The position numbers were made by a program, and so were the translations under genes. 64,000 nucleotides of DNA from Clostridioides difficile (GTDB lineage: Bacteria > Bacillota > Clostridia > Peptostreptococcales > Peptostreptococcaceae): the NCBI RefSeq assembly GCF_900243075.1, contig NZ_OEZH01000132.1, positions 1 to 64,000 of the forward strand, in the 5' to 3' direction. The notes under the pieces are model-generated. The model ran no database searches, was not told where the DNA came from, and saw nothing but the letters and a program-made list of their open reading frames with translations. Of this stretch, positions 27,235 to 36,362 are shown one piece after another (positions within the stretch are counted from its first letter, which is position 1; each line of letters opens with the position of its first letter).

Positions 27235-27587
27235 AGTTTTTACATAAAATAACATGGAAATTTTAGTAATGTCTGTGGTTACATACATAGGTTTAATTGT
27301 TTTTTATATGGATTGTCTCTGGTATAATAAATTGAATTGTGTTTTACTGATAGATATTTTTATTGAAAGTTACTACCTGTTATGCGATAATAAGGACGTG
27401 TTAGGGGAGTTTTTATAATAACAATTAATCTCAGTTTTTGTGTTCCAATAGTAGCATCAACACATTCTGATGTAGTAGTTCTTTTCTTATAAAAATTAGT
27501 TACAAATATACTTGTAATTATTTGATATGTAAATTTACCAATATTATAAATGATGACCTCAATAATAAGGAGAGTGAAAAATAATCT
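27235..27587 (+). other. Intergenic region upstream of vanRS
   Basis: This 353-base stretch should contain the vanRS promoter and VanR binding sites. The GGTATAATAAATTG at about 27320 offers a possible -10 (TATAAT) but I cannot place a convincing -35. A 54-codon open frame (27254-27418) lacks a ribosome site and is not called. Confidence 0.4.
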
Positions 27588-28289
27588 ATGAACGAAAATA
27601 TTTTGATTGTGGATGATGAAAAAGAAATAGCAGATTTAATTGAAGTATATTTAAAAAATGAAGGTTTTACAGTATACAAGTTTTATACAGGCAAGGAAGC
27701 TCTAGAATGTATTGAATCTAAAAATTTGGATATGGCTATTTTAGATATTATGCTTCCTGATATTGATGGATTTTATATTTGCCAGAAAATTCGAGAAAAA
27801 TACTATTATCCTATCATTATGTTAACAGCTAAAATTGAAGATATAGACAAGATAATGGGTTTAACCATAGGTGCTGATGATTATATAACAAAGCCATTTA
27901 ACCCTTTGGAAGTTGTTGCAAGAGTAAAGACACAATTAAGAAGATATATTCGATATAATAATTCTTATGAACAACAGTCGATAATTGTTAATGAGTATGA
28001 TATTAAAGGATTGATTATCAATAAAGAAACGCATAAATGTAGTTTATTTGGGAAAGAAGTAGCATTAACACCGATTGAATTTTCTATTCTTTGGTATTTA
28101 TGTGAACATCAAGGAAAAGTTGTTCCTTCTGAAGAATTGTTTGAAGCTGTATGGGGAGAAAAATATCTTGATAATAATAACACAGTTATGGCTCATATAG
28201 GACGATTACGTGAAAAAATTCATGAGCCTTCTAAAAACTCGAAATTTATAAAAACTGTATGGGGAGTAGGTTATACAATTGAAAAGTAA
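27588..28289 (+). CDS. vanR: Response regulator VanR of the vanG cluster
   Basis: A 233-residue OmpR/PhoB-type regulator. The receiver domain has the acidic pair DDE at 9-11, phosphoacceptor Asp53 in ILDIMLPD, and Lys102. The C-terminal winged helix (about 135-233) includes LTPIEFSILWYL. Residue 115 is Thr, the wild-type state. Substitution of this residue by Ala has been reported to make vanG expression constitutive in C. difficile. It overlaps vanS by 11 bases. Confidence 0.93.
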   Translation: MNENILIVDDEKEIADLIEVYLKNEGFTVYKFYTGKEALECIESKNLDMAILDIMLPDIDGFYICQKIREKYYYPIIMLTAKIEDIDKIMGLTIGADDYITKPFNPLEVVARVKTQLRRYIRYNNSYEQQSIIVNEYDIKGLIINKETHKCSLFGKEVALTPIEFSILWYLCEHQGKVVPSEELFEAVWGEKYLDNNNTVMAHIGRLREKIHEPSKNSKFIKTVWGVGYTIEK

Positions 28290-29421
28290 AAATATTAAAG
28301 TCAATCCTGACTTTGGTCAAGTAAGAAATAAAATTTTTATGAGAACAGCTTTAATGGCATTTATAGCCATTATTTTCATATGGATTTTATATTCTTTTAT
28401 ATTGTATGGTAAGTTTTCTACTTGGATAGTATCCTTCTTTGAAAATGCTTTTCGTATGGAATATAAAGCTGCATTGAATTTATATCAGCAGATTTTCCGT
28501 AATAGCATGGAGCTTTTTATGATACTAGCTATGGTGATTGTGTTTTTTATAATATTCCGTGTTTATTTAAATTGGTTTACAAAATATTTTAGTGAAATAA
28601 ATCAAGGTATTGACTCTCTTATCAAAGAAGATGTTGGAGAAGTGGCTTTATCTCCAGAGCTATTGGCAATAGAAAAGAAAATAAACTCAATTAAACATAC
28701 ACTTGAACAACGTAAATTTGAGACACAAATGGCAGAACAACGTAAGAATGAACTTATTGTTTATCTTGCACATGATTTAAAAACACCACTTACATCAGTT
28801 ATAGGGTATCTGACACTACTTCGAGATGAAAGTCAGATTTCTGAGGAACTGCGAAAAAAATATTTATCTATTTCGTTGGATAAGGCAGAGCGTCTTGAAG
28901 ATTTAATTAATGAATTCTTTGAAATTACAAGGTTTAATTTATCAAATATATCACTTGAATACAGTACAGTAAACTTAACTCGTATGCTTGAACAACTAAC
29001 ATATGAGTTTACACCTACTTTGATGATTAAGAATTTAAAATATACACTGAATGTTACACCAAATATGATGATAAGGTGTGATGTTAATAAAATGCAACGT
29101 GTATTTGATAACTTATTACGAAATGCTGTTTATTATAGCTTTGAAGATACTACTATTGAAATAACAGCTGTACAGGAGGATGATTATATAAAGCTTAAAT
29201 TTATAAATTATAGCAATACGATTCCAGAGGAAAAACTTGAGCGTATTTTTGAACAATTTTACAGGTTGGATGCATCTCGTAACTCAAATAGTGGTAGAGC
29301 TGGGTTGGGACTTGCTATAGCTAAAGAAATAGTGGAGCTTCATAACGGGACAATAACAGCTCATAGTGAGAACAATATAATTACCTTTGAGGTTATTATT
29401 CCGATTGTAGGAAATTTGTAA
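28279..29421 (+). CDS. vanS: Sensor histidine kinase VanS
   Basis: A 380-residue membrane kinase with two helices (about 23-42 and 78-95) around a short external loop. The phosphoacceptor is His165 in YLAHDLKTPLTSVIGY. The N box (NLLRNAVYYS), and G box SGRAGLGLAIAKE near 338-350, are complete. It starts with TTG inside the end of vanR. It phosphorylates VanR in response to vancomycin. Confidence 0.93.
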   Translation: MKSKNIKVNPDFGQVRNKIFMRTALMAFIAIIFIWILYSFILYGKFSTWIVSFFENAFRMEYKAALNLYQQIFRNSMELFMILAMVIVFFIIFRVYLNWFTKYFSEINQGIDSLIKEDVGEVALSPELLAIEKKINSIKHTLEQRKFETQMAEQRKNELIVYLAHDLKTPLTSVIGYLTLLRDESQISEELRKKYLSISLDKAERLEDLINEFFEITRFNLSNISLEYSTVNLTRMLEQLTYEFTPTLMIKNLKYTLNVTPNMMIRCDVNKMQRVFDNLLRNAVYYSFEDTTIEITAVQEDDYIKLKFINYSNTIPEEKLERIFEQFYRLDASRNSNSGRAGLGLAIAKEIVELHNGTITAHSENNIITFEVIIPIVGNL

Positions 29422-29480
29422 GAATTTATAAGAAAAAAATAGGAAATTCTTTAAGAGAAATAAATAAAGAGCACTTTTGT

Positions 29481-29544
29481 TATTGATATAATTACTGTAT
29501 CAAAACAAGAGTGCTTTTATTTTGATACAGTAATTATATCAATA
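29481..29544 (+). promoter_or_regulatory. 25-bp perfect hairpin between vanS and vanG
   Basis: 29481-29505 and 29520-29544 are exact reverse complements with a 14-base loop. The loop plus left flank can instead form a different hairpin: AAGAGCACTTTTGTT (about 29467-29481) against AACAAGAGTGCTTTT (about 29504-29518), which ends in TTTTATTTT. The two structures share bases and exclude each other. One is a terminator for vanRS, and the arrangement resembles an attenuator. No ligand or leader peptide is evident. Confidence 0.6.
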
Positions 29545-29680
29545 GAAAAATGTGAAAATATATTATGTGGAACAGATGCAATTGTAAGTGAAGGTTGGTT
29601 GGATTTGAAATAGAAAAAGTATTTTAACATGTTTCTGTAGATTGTATAAAAATAAATAAATCAACAAAGGAGAATAAAAG

Positions 29681-30781
29681 ATGAATAAGAAAAAAATTGC
29701 AGTTATATTTGGTGGAAACTCAACAGAATATGATGTATCATTACAATCAGCTTTTGCAGTACTTGAGAATTTGAATACGGAAAAATATGATATTATACCA
29801 ATTGGAATTACAAGGGAGGGTAATTGGTATCATTATATTGGAGATTATAATAATATCCAGAATAACACTTGGTTTGAAAGGGCTACTGATATAATTCCAG
29901 TTATTGTCTCTCAGAATCGTGTCAAAAATGGTATTATTGAATTTTTAATTCCTGATGCTGTTTCTCAGAATCATATTGCAAACAGTGCCATTGAATCATG
30001 TGAAAATGATACTAAATACACTAAACTTGATTTTGTATTTCCTGTATTGCATGGAAAAAATGGAGAAGATGGAACAGTGCAGGGGTTATTTGAATTGGCA
30101 GGTATACAGGTTATTGGATGTGGTACTCTTTCTTCAGCACTATGTATGGACAAAGACAAATCACATAAACTTGTTCATTCAGAAGGTATTAAAGTACCAA
30201 AATCAATATTACTAAAATACTCTGATAAATTTAATGTGGCTGAACTGTCAAAAGACTTAACTTATCCATTATTTGTAAAACCTGTGCGTGCAGGTTCATC
30301 ATTTGGTATTAGTAAAATTTATAAAAAAGAAGAGTTACAAATAGCAGTAGACTTGGCTTTTGAACATGATAATGAAGTAATAATTGAGGAAAATATTGAT
30401 GGTTTTGAGGTAGGGTGTGCAGTTTTAGGAAACGATGACTTACTTGTTGGAAGAGTAGATGAAATAGAATTGTCAAAAGGATTTTTTGATTATACAGAAA
30501 AATATACATTAAAAAGTTCAAAAATTCATATGCCAGCTAGAATTGATGTGGATTGTGAGAAAAGAATACAAGAGACAGCAAAAATCATTTATAGAACTCT
30601 TGGATGTTCTGGATTTGCTAGAGTAGATATGTTTTTAGCTCCATCTGGTGAAATTATTTTTAATGAAGTCAATACAATTCCTGGCTTTACTTCTCATAGT
30701 CGTTATCCAAATATGATGAAAGGTATTGGACTGTCTTTTGAAGAAATATTGGACAAGATAATTGAGGTGTATATAAAATGA
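29681..30781 (+). CDS. vanG: D-alanine--D-serine ligase VanG
   Basis: A 366-residue ATP-grasp enzyme forming D-Ala-D-Ser, which replaces D-Ala-D-Ala in wall precursors and lowers vancomycin affinity. It shows the ligase start KIAVIFGGNSTEYDVSLQSA, the HGKNGEDGTVQG signature near residue 125, the ATP-grasp VKPVRAGSSFGISK and C-terminal NEVNTIPGFTSHSRYPNMM. The EKYTLKSSKI loop is the D-Ser-specific (VanC/E/G-type) region. It overlaps vanXY. In C. difficile the cluster is common and usually cryptic. Confidence 0.95.
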   Translation: MNKKKIAVIFGGNSTEYDVSLQSAFAVLENLNTEKYDIIPIGITREGNWYHYIGDYNNIQNNTWFERATDIIPVIVSQNRVKNGIIEFLIPDAVSQNHIANSAIESCENDTKYTKLDFVFPVLHGKNGEDGTVQGLFELAGIQVIGCGTLSSALCMDKDKSHKLVHSEGIKVPKSILLKYSDKFNVAELSKDLTYPLFVKPVRAGSSFGISKIYKKEELQIAVDLAFEHDNEVIIEENIDGFEVGCAVLGNDDLLVGRVDEIELSKGFFDYTEKYTLKSSKIHMPARIDVDCEKRIQETAKIIYRTLGCSGFARVDMFLAPSGEIIFNEVNTIPGFTSHSRYPNMMKGIGLSFEEILDKIIEVYIK

Positions 30782-31584
30782 TGAATAATATTTTATTAGA
30801 TAAAAATAAAGAAGATAAAATGACAAATACTATCTTATTGACTAAAGATAAAGTTTATGATGGGAATCTAATTCTAGTAAATGCTTTTTTACCAGTTAAA
30901 ACATCTGAAGATATAGATTTAATTCCTGTAGATACAAGGTTTCCAAGTATTCTTATGAAACGTGAAGCTACAAACATTTTACAAAATATTTTAAAAAGTA
31001 TATGTGGAATAAATGAAATAGTACCTGTAAGTGGATATCGTACTGCAGAGGAACAACAAGATATATATTCAAGTTCTCTGCGTGACAATGGAAAAGACTT
31101 TACTAAAAAGTTTGTAGCACTTCCAAATCACAGTGAACATCAGACAGGGCTTGCTATTGATTTAGGGTTAAAAAAAGAAGTTATAGATTTTATCTGCCCT
31201 GAATTTCCTTATAATGGTATTTGTAATGAGTTTCGTAAGGCAGCACTACATTATGGTTTTATAGAGCGTTATCAGTGTAAAAAAGAAGAAATAACAGGAA
31301 TATCTCAAGAACCATGGCATTTTCGTTATGTGGGATATCCACATTCTGAGATTATCAATAAAATGAATCTCGCTCTTGAAGAATATATAGAATATATTAA
31401 GAGATTTTCGTATACAAATTGTTTAAAAATAGAAGATAAAGAAAAAATTATAGAAATCTTTTATGTGCCTATTCATACTAAAGAAGAAGTGAGAATCTCT
31501 ATACCTGAACAATGTGTCTATCAAATATCGGGTAACAATAAGGATGGTTTTATTGTGACATTTTGGAGAAATAGAAAGGACTAA
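30778..31584 (+). CDS. vanXY: D,D-dipeptidase/D,D-carboxypeptidase VanXY
   Basis: A 268-residue zinc peptidase of the VanY/VanX family. The metal motif NHSEHQTGLAIDLG (S-x-H-x7-D) is near residue 120, and EPWHFRYVG supplies Glu and the third His. It removes D-Ala-D-Ala dipeptide and trims pentapeptides so that only D-Ser-ended precursors remain. No signal peptide is visible, consistent with cytosolic action. The ATG overlaps the vanG stop (ATGA). A Met at codon 15 is an alternative start. Confidence 0.94.
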   Translation: MMNNILLDKNKEDKMTNTILLTKDKVYDGNLILVNAFLPVKTSEDIDLIPVDTRFPSILMKREATNILQNILKSICGINEIVPVSGYRTAEEQQDIYSSSLRDNGKDFTKKFVALPNHSEHQTGLAIDLGLKKEVIDFICPEFPYNGICNEFRKAALHYGFIERYQCKKEEITGISQEPWHFRYVGYPHSEIINKMNLALEEYIEYIKRFSYTNCLKIEDKEKIIEIFYVPIHTKEEVRISIPEQCVYQISGNNKDGFIVTFWRNRKD

Positions 31585-31601
31585 GAAATGGAGGAACAAG
31601 A

Positions 31602-33740
31602 ATGATTAGGAATAAATCTTATGCAGGGCTTGATTATTTTAGGATTATAGCTGCATTACTTATAATTGCAATTCATACATCTCCATTATTATCATATAGT
31701 AAAATGGCTGACTTTGTGTTGACTAGTATAATTGCTCGTATTGCTGTGCCATTCTTTTTTATGCTATCAGGCTTTTTTCTAATTTCAAAATATAATTATA
31801 ATTGTAATAAACTGAAATCTTTTCTAAAAAATGTATTATTTATTTATGGGATAGCTATTGTAATTTATATTCCCTTAAATATTTACACTGGATATTTTTC
31901 CATGAATAATTTAGTGCCTAATATTATTAAGGACATTGTATTTGATGGGACTTTATATCATTTATGGTATCTTCCTGCATCAATTATTGGTGCAAGTATT
32001 GCATACTTTCTTGTAAAAAAACTAGGTTTAAAGTACTCACTAGTAATCACTATTGTTATTTATATAATTGGTATGTTTGGTGATAGTTATTATGGTTTTT
32101 TAGAAAAAATACCATTATTAAAGAATTTATACGGGTATATTTTTGAAGTATCAGATTATACACGAAATGGTATATTTTTTGCACCTGTATTTTTCATACT
32201 TGGTGGAATAATATCTAATAAATCTAATTATATGTCAACTAAAAATAGCTTGATTGGATTTCTTATATCATTCTTACTTATGTTATGTGAGGGAATGTTT
32301 TTACATAAACTAGGGGTACAGCGTCATGATAGCATGTATATTATGTTATTGCCATGTATGTATTTCTTATTTACAGCTTTAACATTTTTGAAAGGTCCTC
32401 GAGCTAGGTTATTGCGAACATCATCATTAATTATTTATATTATACATCCTATGATGATTGTTGTTATTCGTATGTTTTCTAAAATATTCGGAACACAAAC
32501 TGTCTTGGTTGACAATAGCCTTATTCATTATATAGTGGTAAGTATAGCATCTTTTATAGCTTCTATAATTATTATATTGATTCTTAAACCTCTAAAAAAA
32601 GACTTGAAAGGAGAACAGAAGGTAAATACCAATAGAGCTTGGATTGAAATTGATTTAAATAATTTGGAACATAATGTAAAGATGATACAAAAAGCTATGC
32701 CAGAAGATTGTGAATTGATGGCAGTTGTAAAAGCTAATGCCTATGGTCATAGTGCTTTTGAAGTAGCGACTTGTGCAAACCAAATAGGTGTAAAAGCATT
32801 TGCAGTAGCAACAATAGATGAGGGTATTGATTTACGTCGATATGGAATACTAGGAGAAATATTGGTTCTTGGATACACTAACCCAGTAAGGGCAAAGGAA
32901 CTTCATAAATACAATCTTACACAGAGTATTATTGACCTTAATCATGCTATCTCTTTAAACAAACAGAGATACAACATAAAATCACACATCAAAATTGATA
33001 CAGGTATGCACAGACTGGGTTTTGATGCTAATGATGTGATGTCAATTTTAAAAGTATTTAAATTAAAATACTTAGATATATGTGGCATATTTACACACTT
33101 GTGTGTTTCAGATAGTCTGAAAGATGAAGATGTAGACTTTACAAATAAACAAATTGAATGTTTTTACAAGTTAATTAATTTTCTGTCAAAAAAAGGTATA
33201 AAAATTCCTAAAGTACATATCCAAAGTAGTTATGGTTTCTTAAATTATCCCAATCTTAAGTGTGACTATGTAAGAGTTGGAATTGCATTATATGGGATAT
33301 TAAGTTCTCCAAATGATACGACTAAATTGCAACTTGATTTACGACCTGTTTTATCCTTAAAATCACAAGTAATTCTTATTAGGAAAATACAAAACGATGA
33401 TAGTTTTGGATATGGAAGGGTCTTTATTGCAAGTAGAGATAGCGTAATTGCTATACTATCTATTGGCTATGCTGATGGTATACCTAGAAATTTATCCTGT
33501 GGAAAAAGTTACGTAATAATAAACGGTTGTAAAGCACCAATAGTGGGTCGAATTTGCATGGACCAACTTGCTGTTGATATTACAGATATACCTAATGTAG
33601 AAGTTGGTAATACGGCAATGCTAATAGGAAGAGATAATTTATCTGAATTATCTGCTTCTGAAGTTGCAAATAACTCATGTAGTATATCGAATGAATTATT
33701 GAGTAGAGTAGGAAGAAGATTAAATGTTATAAAGAAGTAA
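31602..33740 (+). CDS. vanT: Membrane-bound serine racemase VanT
   Basis: A 712-residue fusion. Residues 1-335 are an acyltransferase-3-like membrane domain with about ten helices, thought to import L-Ser. Residues about 345-712 are an alanine-racemase-fold PLP domain with Lys377 in AVVKANAYGHS, CDYVRVGIALYG and SIGYADGIPR. It supplies D-Ser for VanG. It ends the resistance operon, 18 bases after vanXY. Both domains look intact. Confidence 0.94.
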   Translation: MIRNKSYAGLDYFRIIAALLIIAIHTSPLLSYSKMADFVLTSIIARIAVPFFFMLSGFFLISKYNYNCNKLKSFLKNVLFIYGIAIVIYIPLNIYTGYFSMNNLVPNIIKDIVFDGTLYHLWYLPASIIGASIAYFLVKKLGLKYSLVITIVIYIIGMFGDSYYGFLEKIPLLKNLYGYIFEVSDYTRNGIFFAPVFFILGGIISNKSNYMSTKNSLIGFLISFLLMLCEGMFLHKLGVQRHDSMYIMLLPCMYFLFTALTFLKGPRARLLRTSSLIIYIIHPMMIVVIRMFSKIFGTQTVLVDNSLIHYIVVSIASFIASIIIILILKPLKKDLKGEQKVNTNRAWIEIDLNNLEHNVKMIQKAMPEDCELMAVVKANAYGHSAFEVATCANQIGVKAFAVATIDEGIDLRRYGILGEILVLGYTNPVRAKELHKYNLTQSIIDLNHAISLNKQRYNIKSHIKIDTGMHRLGFDANDVMSILKVFKLKYLDICGIFTHLCVSDSLKDEDVDFTNKQIECFYKLINFLSKKGIKIPKVHIQSSYGFLNYPNLKCDYVRVGIALYGILSSPNDTTKLQLDLRPVLSLKSQVILIRKIQNDDSFGYGRVFIASRDSVIAILSIGYADGIPRNLSCGKSYVIINGCKAPIVGRICMDQLAVDITDIPNVEVGNTAMLIGRDNLSELSASEVANNSCSISNELLSRVGRRLNVIKK

Positions 33741-33857
33741 CTCAATTAAATAGTAATATTTGTTGTACTGTGTAATTTATTTTACTCTGACTAGACATTT
33801 TTAGTAATATTATGTCTAATATATATTTTTTATAACTTACATGACAATTTAAGTTAT

Positions 33858-33904
33858 AAAAAGGTGATGTTTCAAATTTTTATTTTGAAATATCACCTTT
33901 TTTG
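33858..33904 (+). terminator. Terminator after vanT
   Basis: AAAAAGGTGATGTTTCAAA pairs with TTTGAAATATCACCTTTTTT, a strong stem with a T run ending the van operon. Confidence 0.88.
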
Positions 33905-34053
33905 TTATAATATATAATAAAATAATTATACATTAACTGTAAATTTATATGGATTGTTTATTTTTTAATATTAGATTCATTTTTTTAGATTGGTATATAA
34001 TAAAAACATACAGTATATAATAATAGTTAAAGTTAAAAAAGGGGAAAAGCAGT

Positions 34054-34674
34054 ATGCAGTATATACAAGAATTACTTGATTTGACTCAAAATTATTGGGC
34101 ATTAGCCACAATAATTGGTTTGTTAAGTGCATTTATAGAAAGTTTTATACCAGCCCTACCGCTTGTGGCTATAGTTACAGCAAATGCTGCAATACAAGGA
34201 TTATTGCTTGGATGTTTGTTATCTTGGATTGGCTCAGGTCTTGGGACAACTTCATTATTTTTATTAATAAGTAGGTTTAATGATAGCAAGTTTTTTAATA
34301 AACTGAGAAATAGTAAAACTGAAAAAGCGATAAGTTGGATGGATAAACAGGGATTTAAGTTATTATTTATAGCGTATGCCTGTCCATTTATGCCTGGTTG
34401 TTTAGTTACTATCGCATCAGCTTTTGGTAAAAAAGATGTAAAAGATTTTGTGCCAGCAATGTTGGCAGGAAAATTTGTAATGTTTATAGTGATAAGCTAT
34501 GTAGCAAGTGATATAGAGGGCTTTATAACAAGTCCTTTAAAGATAGCATCATTTATATTATTGGTGTTTTTGTCATGGAAGATTGGAAATAGAGTAAATA
34601 AAAACCTTGAAAATCATAATTATGATTTTCATCATAAAAAACATCACAATGACAGAGATAATAAAAAGATTTAA
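34054..34674 (+). CDS. DedA/SNARE-associated (VTT domain) membrane protein
   Basis: A 206-residue protein with about five hydrophobic segments. The core motif IESFIPALPLVAIVTANAA near residue 30 and AYACPFMPGCLVTIASAFGKK near 105 are typical of the VTT/DedA family (the first is described in parts). Family members move lipid carriers such as undecaprenyl phosphate or phospholipids across the membrane. The C-terminus is rich in His, Lys and Asn (HNYDFHHKKHHND). The substrate is unknown, and proximity to van genes may be incidental. Confidence 0.85.
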   Translation: MQYIQELLDLTQNYWALATIIGLLSAFIESFIPALPLVAIVTANAAIQGLLLGCLLSWIGSGLGTTSLFLLISRFNDSKFFNKLRNSKTEKAISWMDKQGFKLLFIAYACPFMPGCLVTIASAFGKKDVKDFVPAMLAGKFVMFIVISYVASDIEGFITSPLKIASFILLVFLSWKIGNRVNKNLENHNYDFHHKKHHNDRDNKKI

Positions 34675-34686
34675 CTTGTTCAAAAT

Positions 34687-34743
34687 AAAAAGTATCTTAG
34701 AATGCTTTAGTACTTAATCATTCTAAGATACTTTTTATTTTTT
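34687..34743 (+). terminator. Terminator between DedA-like and YdjM-like genes
   Basis: AAAAAGTATCTTAGAATG (34687-34704) and CATTCTAAGATACTTTTT (34719-34736) are exact reverse complements with A and T flanks. It serves both convergent genes. Confidence 0.9.
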
Positions 34744-34836
34744 TGTGTATTAAGATACAAAATTTTTTATGACTCCTGTAAGGTAAAATATACAAAACTT
34801 ATTTGTACTTAGTTTGAAATATTGTTATTTATACGA

Positions 34837-35373
34837 CTATAATAAAATATAAAATTGATATCCAATCAAAAAAATAACTATGAAGTTTAATAGCTTAGAT
34901 ATGAATTTTTCTGTTTTTGAGTTAGTTTTTATAGGGAGTAAAGAAATGTTTATGGTAATGGGATAAAACAGTTCAATACCTTCTTTAGTAATAAGGTCAA
35001 GACACAGGTGAGATAGATATCCTATTACAAATCCACTGGACAAACATGAAAAAACTATATTGTTACTAGTGAAGATTGTCAAAGATTTAAAAAAACTATA
35101 AATAAGTAATAAGGCAATTAGACTATGAGTAAATCCTCTATGTCTAAACTTGCTTCCAAATAATTTGTAGATTAATATAAATTTTTTACTTATGTAAGAA
35201 CCTCTCATATCTATATCTGGAAACAAAGAACCTAAATATGCAAAGTAAATATAAACTATAATCAATACTATTTTATATGCAATATCATATTTAACTAGAT
35301 ATATATTGTTTATAAAGGGGAGTATCAAAAGTGCAAATATATAACCTCCCCTTTCATGTGTTTCTTTTATCAT
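34837..35373 (-). CDS. YdjM-like membrane-bound metal-dependent hydrolase
   Basis: A 178-residue membrane protein of the LexA-binding/YdjM group (DUF457-like). The family motif FRHRGFTHSL near residue 80 and YLSHLCLDLIT near 120 provide conserved His and Asp residues that probably bind metal. Helices lie between them. The ATG at 35373 is 7 bases from AGGAGGA. The upstream frame to 35406 would precede the ribosome site. Biochemical function is not established. Confidence 0.82.
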   Translation of the reverse strand: MIKETHERGGYIFALLILPFINNIYLVKYDIAYKIVLIIVYIYFAYLGSLFPDIDMRGSYISKKFILIYKLFGSKFRHRGFTHSLIALLLIYSFFKSLTIFTSNNIVFSCLSSGFVIGYLSHLCLDLITKEGIELFYPITINISLLPIKTNSKTEKFISKLLNFIVIFLIGYQFYILL

Positions 35374-35485
35374 ATAAAAATCCTCCTGAATCGTCACTAT
35401 AAACATTATACTGGTAAATTTAGACTATCTTTTATTATATTATATAGCAAACATAAGTTTTTTTCAAAAGGATTTTAATATTTAA

Positions 35486-36190
35486 TTAATCTTGAGATTT
35501 TAAATTTTTATAATTTTCTAAAGCCCCATTCCAATTTACTACATTAAACCAGTTGTCAATGTACTCATTTCTTCTATTTTGATACTTTAAATAGTAAGCA
35601 TGCTCCCAAACATCAAGACCTATTATAGGAGTTAGGTTTTTACTTATAGGGCTATCTTGATTTGGAGTAGTCATAATAGATAATTTACCATCTTTAGTAG
35701 CTACAAGCCAAGCCCAACCAGAACCAAAAACATCTAAAGCAGCTTTTTGGAATTCTTTTTTAAAGTTTTCAAAAGAACCAAAATCTCTGTCAATAGCTTC
35801 TTTTAAAGATTCAGAAGGTATAGTTTTTTCAGGAGTCATTATATCAAAAAAGAATTTGTGATTATAAGCACCACCTGCATTATTTCTTACTGTTGTAGCA
35901 ATATCTTTAGGCAAAGAGTCTAAATTTTGCAACAATTCACATAAAGAGTAATTATAAAGCTCAGGATATTTTTCAAGAGCAGCATTTAATTTATCAACAT
36001 AAGCTTGATAGTGTTTATCATGATGCAATTTCATAGTTTCTTTATCTATATAAGGTTCAAGTGCATCATATGCATAAGGTAACGGTTTAACCTTAAATTT
36101 GTTATTTTCGGGTGTAAAAGCAAATGAAGTTATACACTGTGAAATTATAAATAAAGACATAATAACTGGTATTATCATTTTTTTCTTCAT
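35486..36190 (-). CDS. sodA: Superoxide dismutase (Fe/Mn), spore-associated SodA
   Basis: A 234-residue protein with an N-terminal hydrophobic signal-like segment (KKKMIIPVIMSLFIISQ) not found in cytosolic SODs. The mature part has KPLPYAYDALEPYI, HHDKHYQAYVDKLN, the second His in AYNHKFFF, and DVWEHAYYLKYQNRR, giving the three His and one Asp metal ligands. In C. difficile, SodA is a spore-coat protein. The ATG at 36190 follows AGGAGGTGA. The GTG at 36199 falls within that site. Confidence 0.92.
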   Translation of the reverse strand: MKKKMIIPVIMSLFIISQCITSFAFTPENNKFKVKPLPYAYDALEPYIDKETMKLHHDKHYQAYVDKLNAALEKYPELYNYSLCELLQNLDSLPKDIATTVRNNAGGAYNHKFFFDIMTPEKTIPSESLKEAIDRDFGSFENFKKEFQKAALDVFGSGWAWLVATKDGKLSIMTTPNQDSPISKNLTPIIGLDVWEHAYYLKYQNRRNEYIDNWFNVVNWNGALENYKNLKSQD

Positions 36191-36362
36191 AAAAATCACC
36201 TCCTAATATAGTATTTCTAGAAATAAAAAAAATATGAAAGATTAACAGATAATTTATAAAAATTTAATAGTAATTTCGTTTTAAATTGAATAAGTTTTGA
36301 AGTCAAAGACAAAACTATGAAATATAGAATAAGACCAAAAGTCAGGAAGGAATTTTGATGAT

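Noticed and set aside
27254-27418. A 54-codon open frame (MEILVMSVV...) upstream of vanR
   Set aside because: No ribosome binding site precedes the ATG, it resembles nothing I know, and it lies in what should be the vanRS control region.
29955-30521. Long open frames on both strands inside vanG
   Set aside because: They lie entirely within the well-supported vanG gene and lack ribosome sites, so they are composition shadows.
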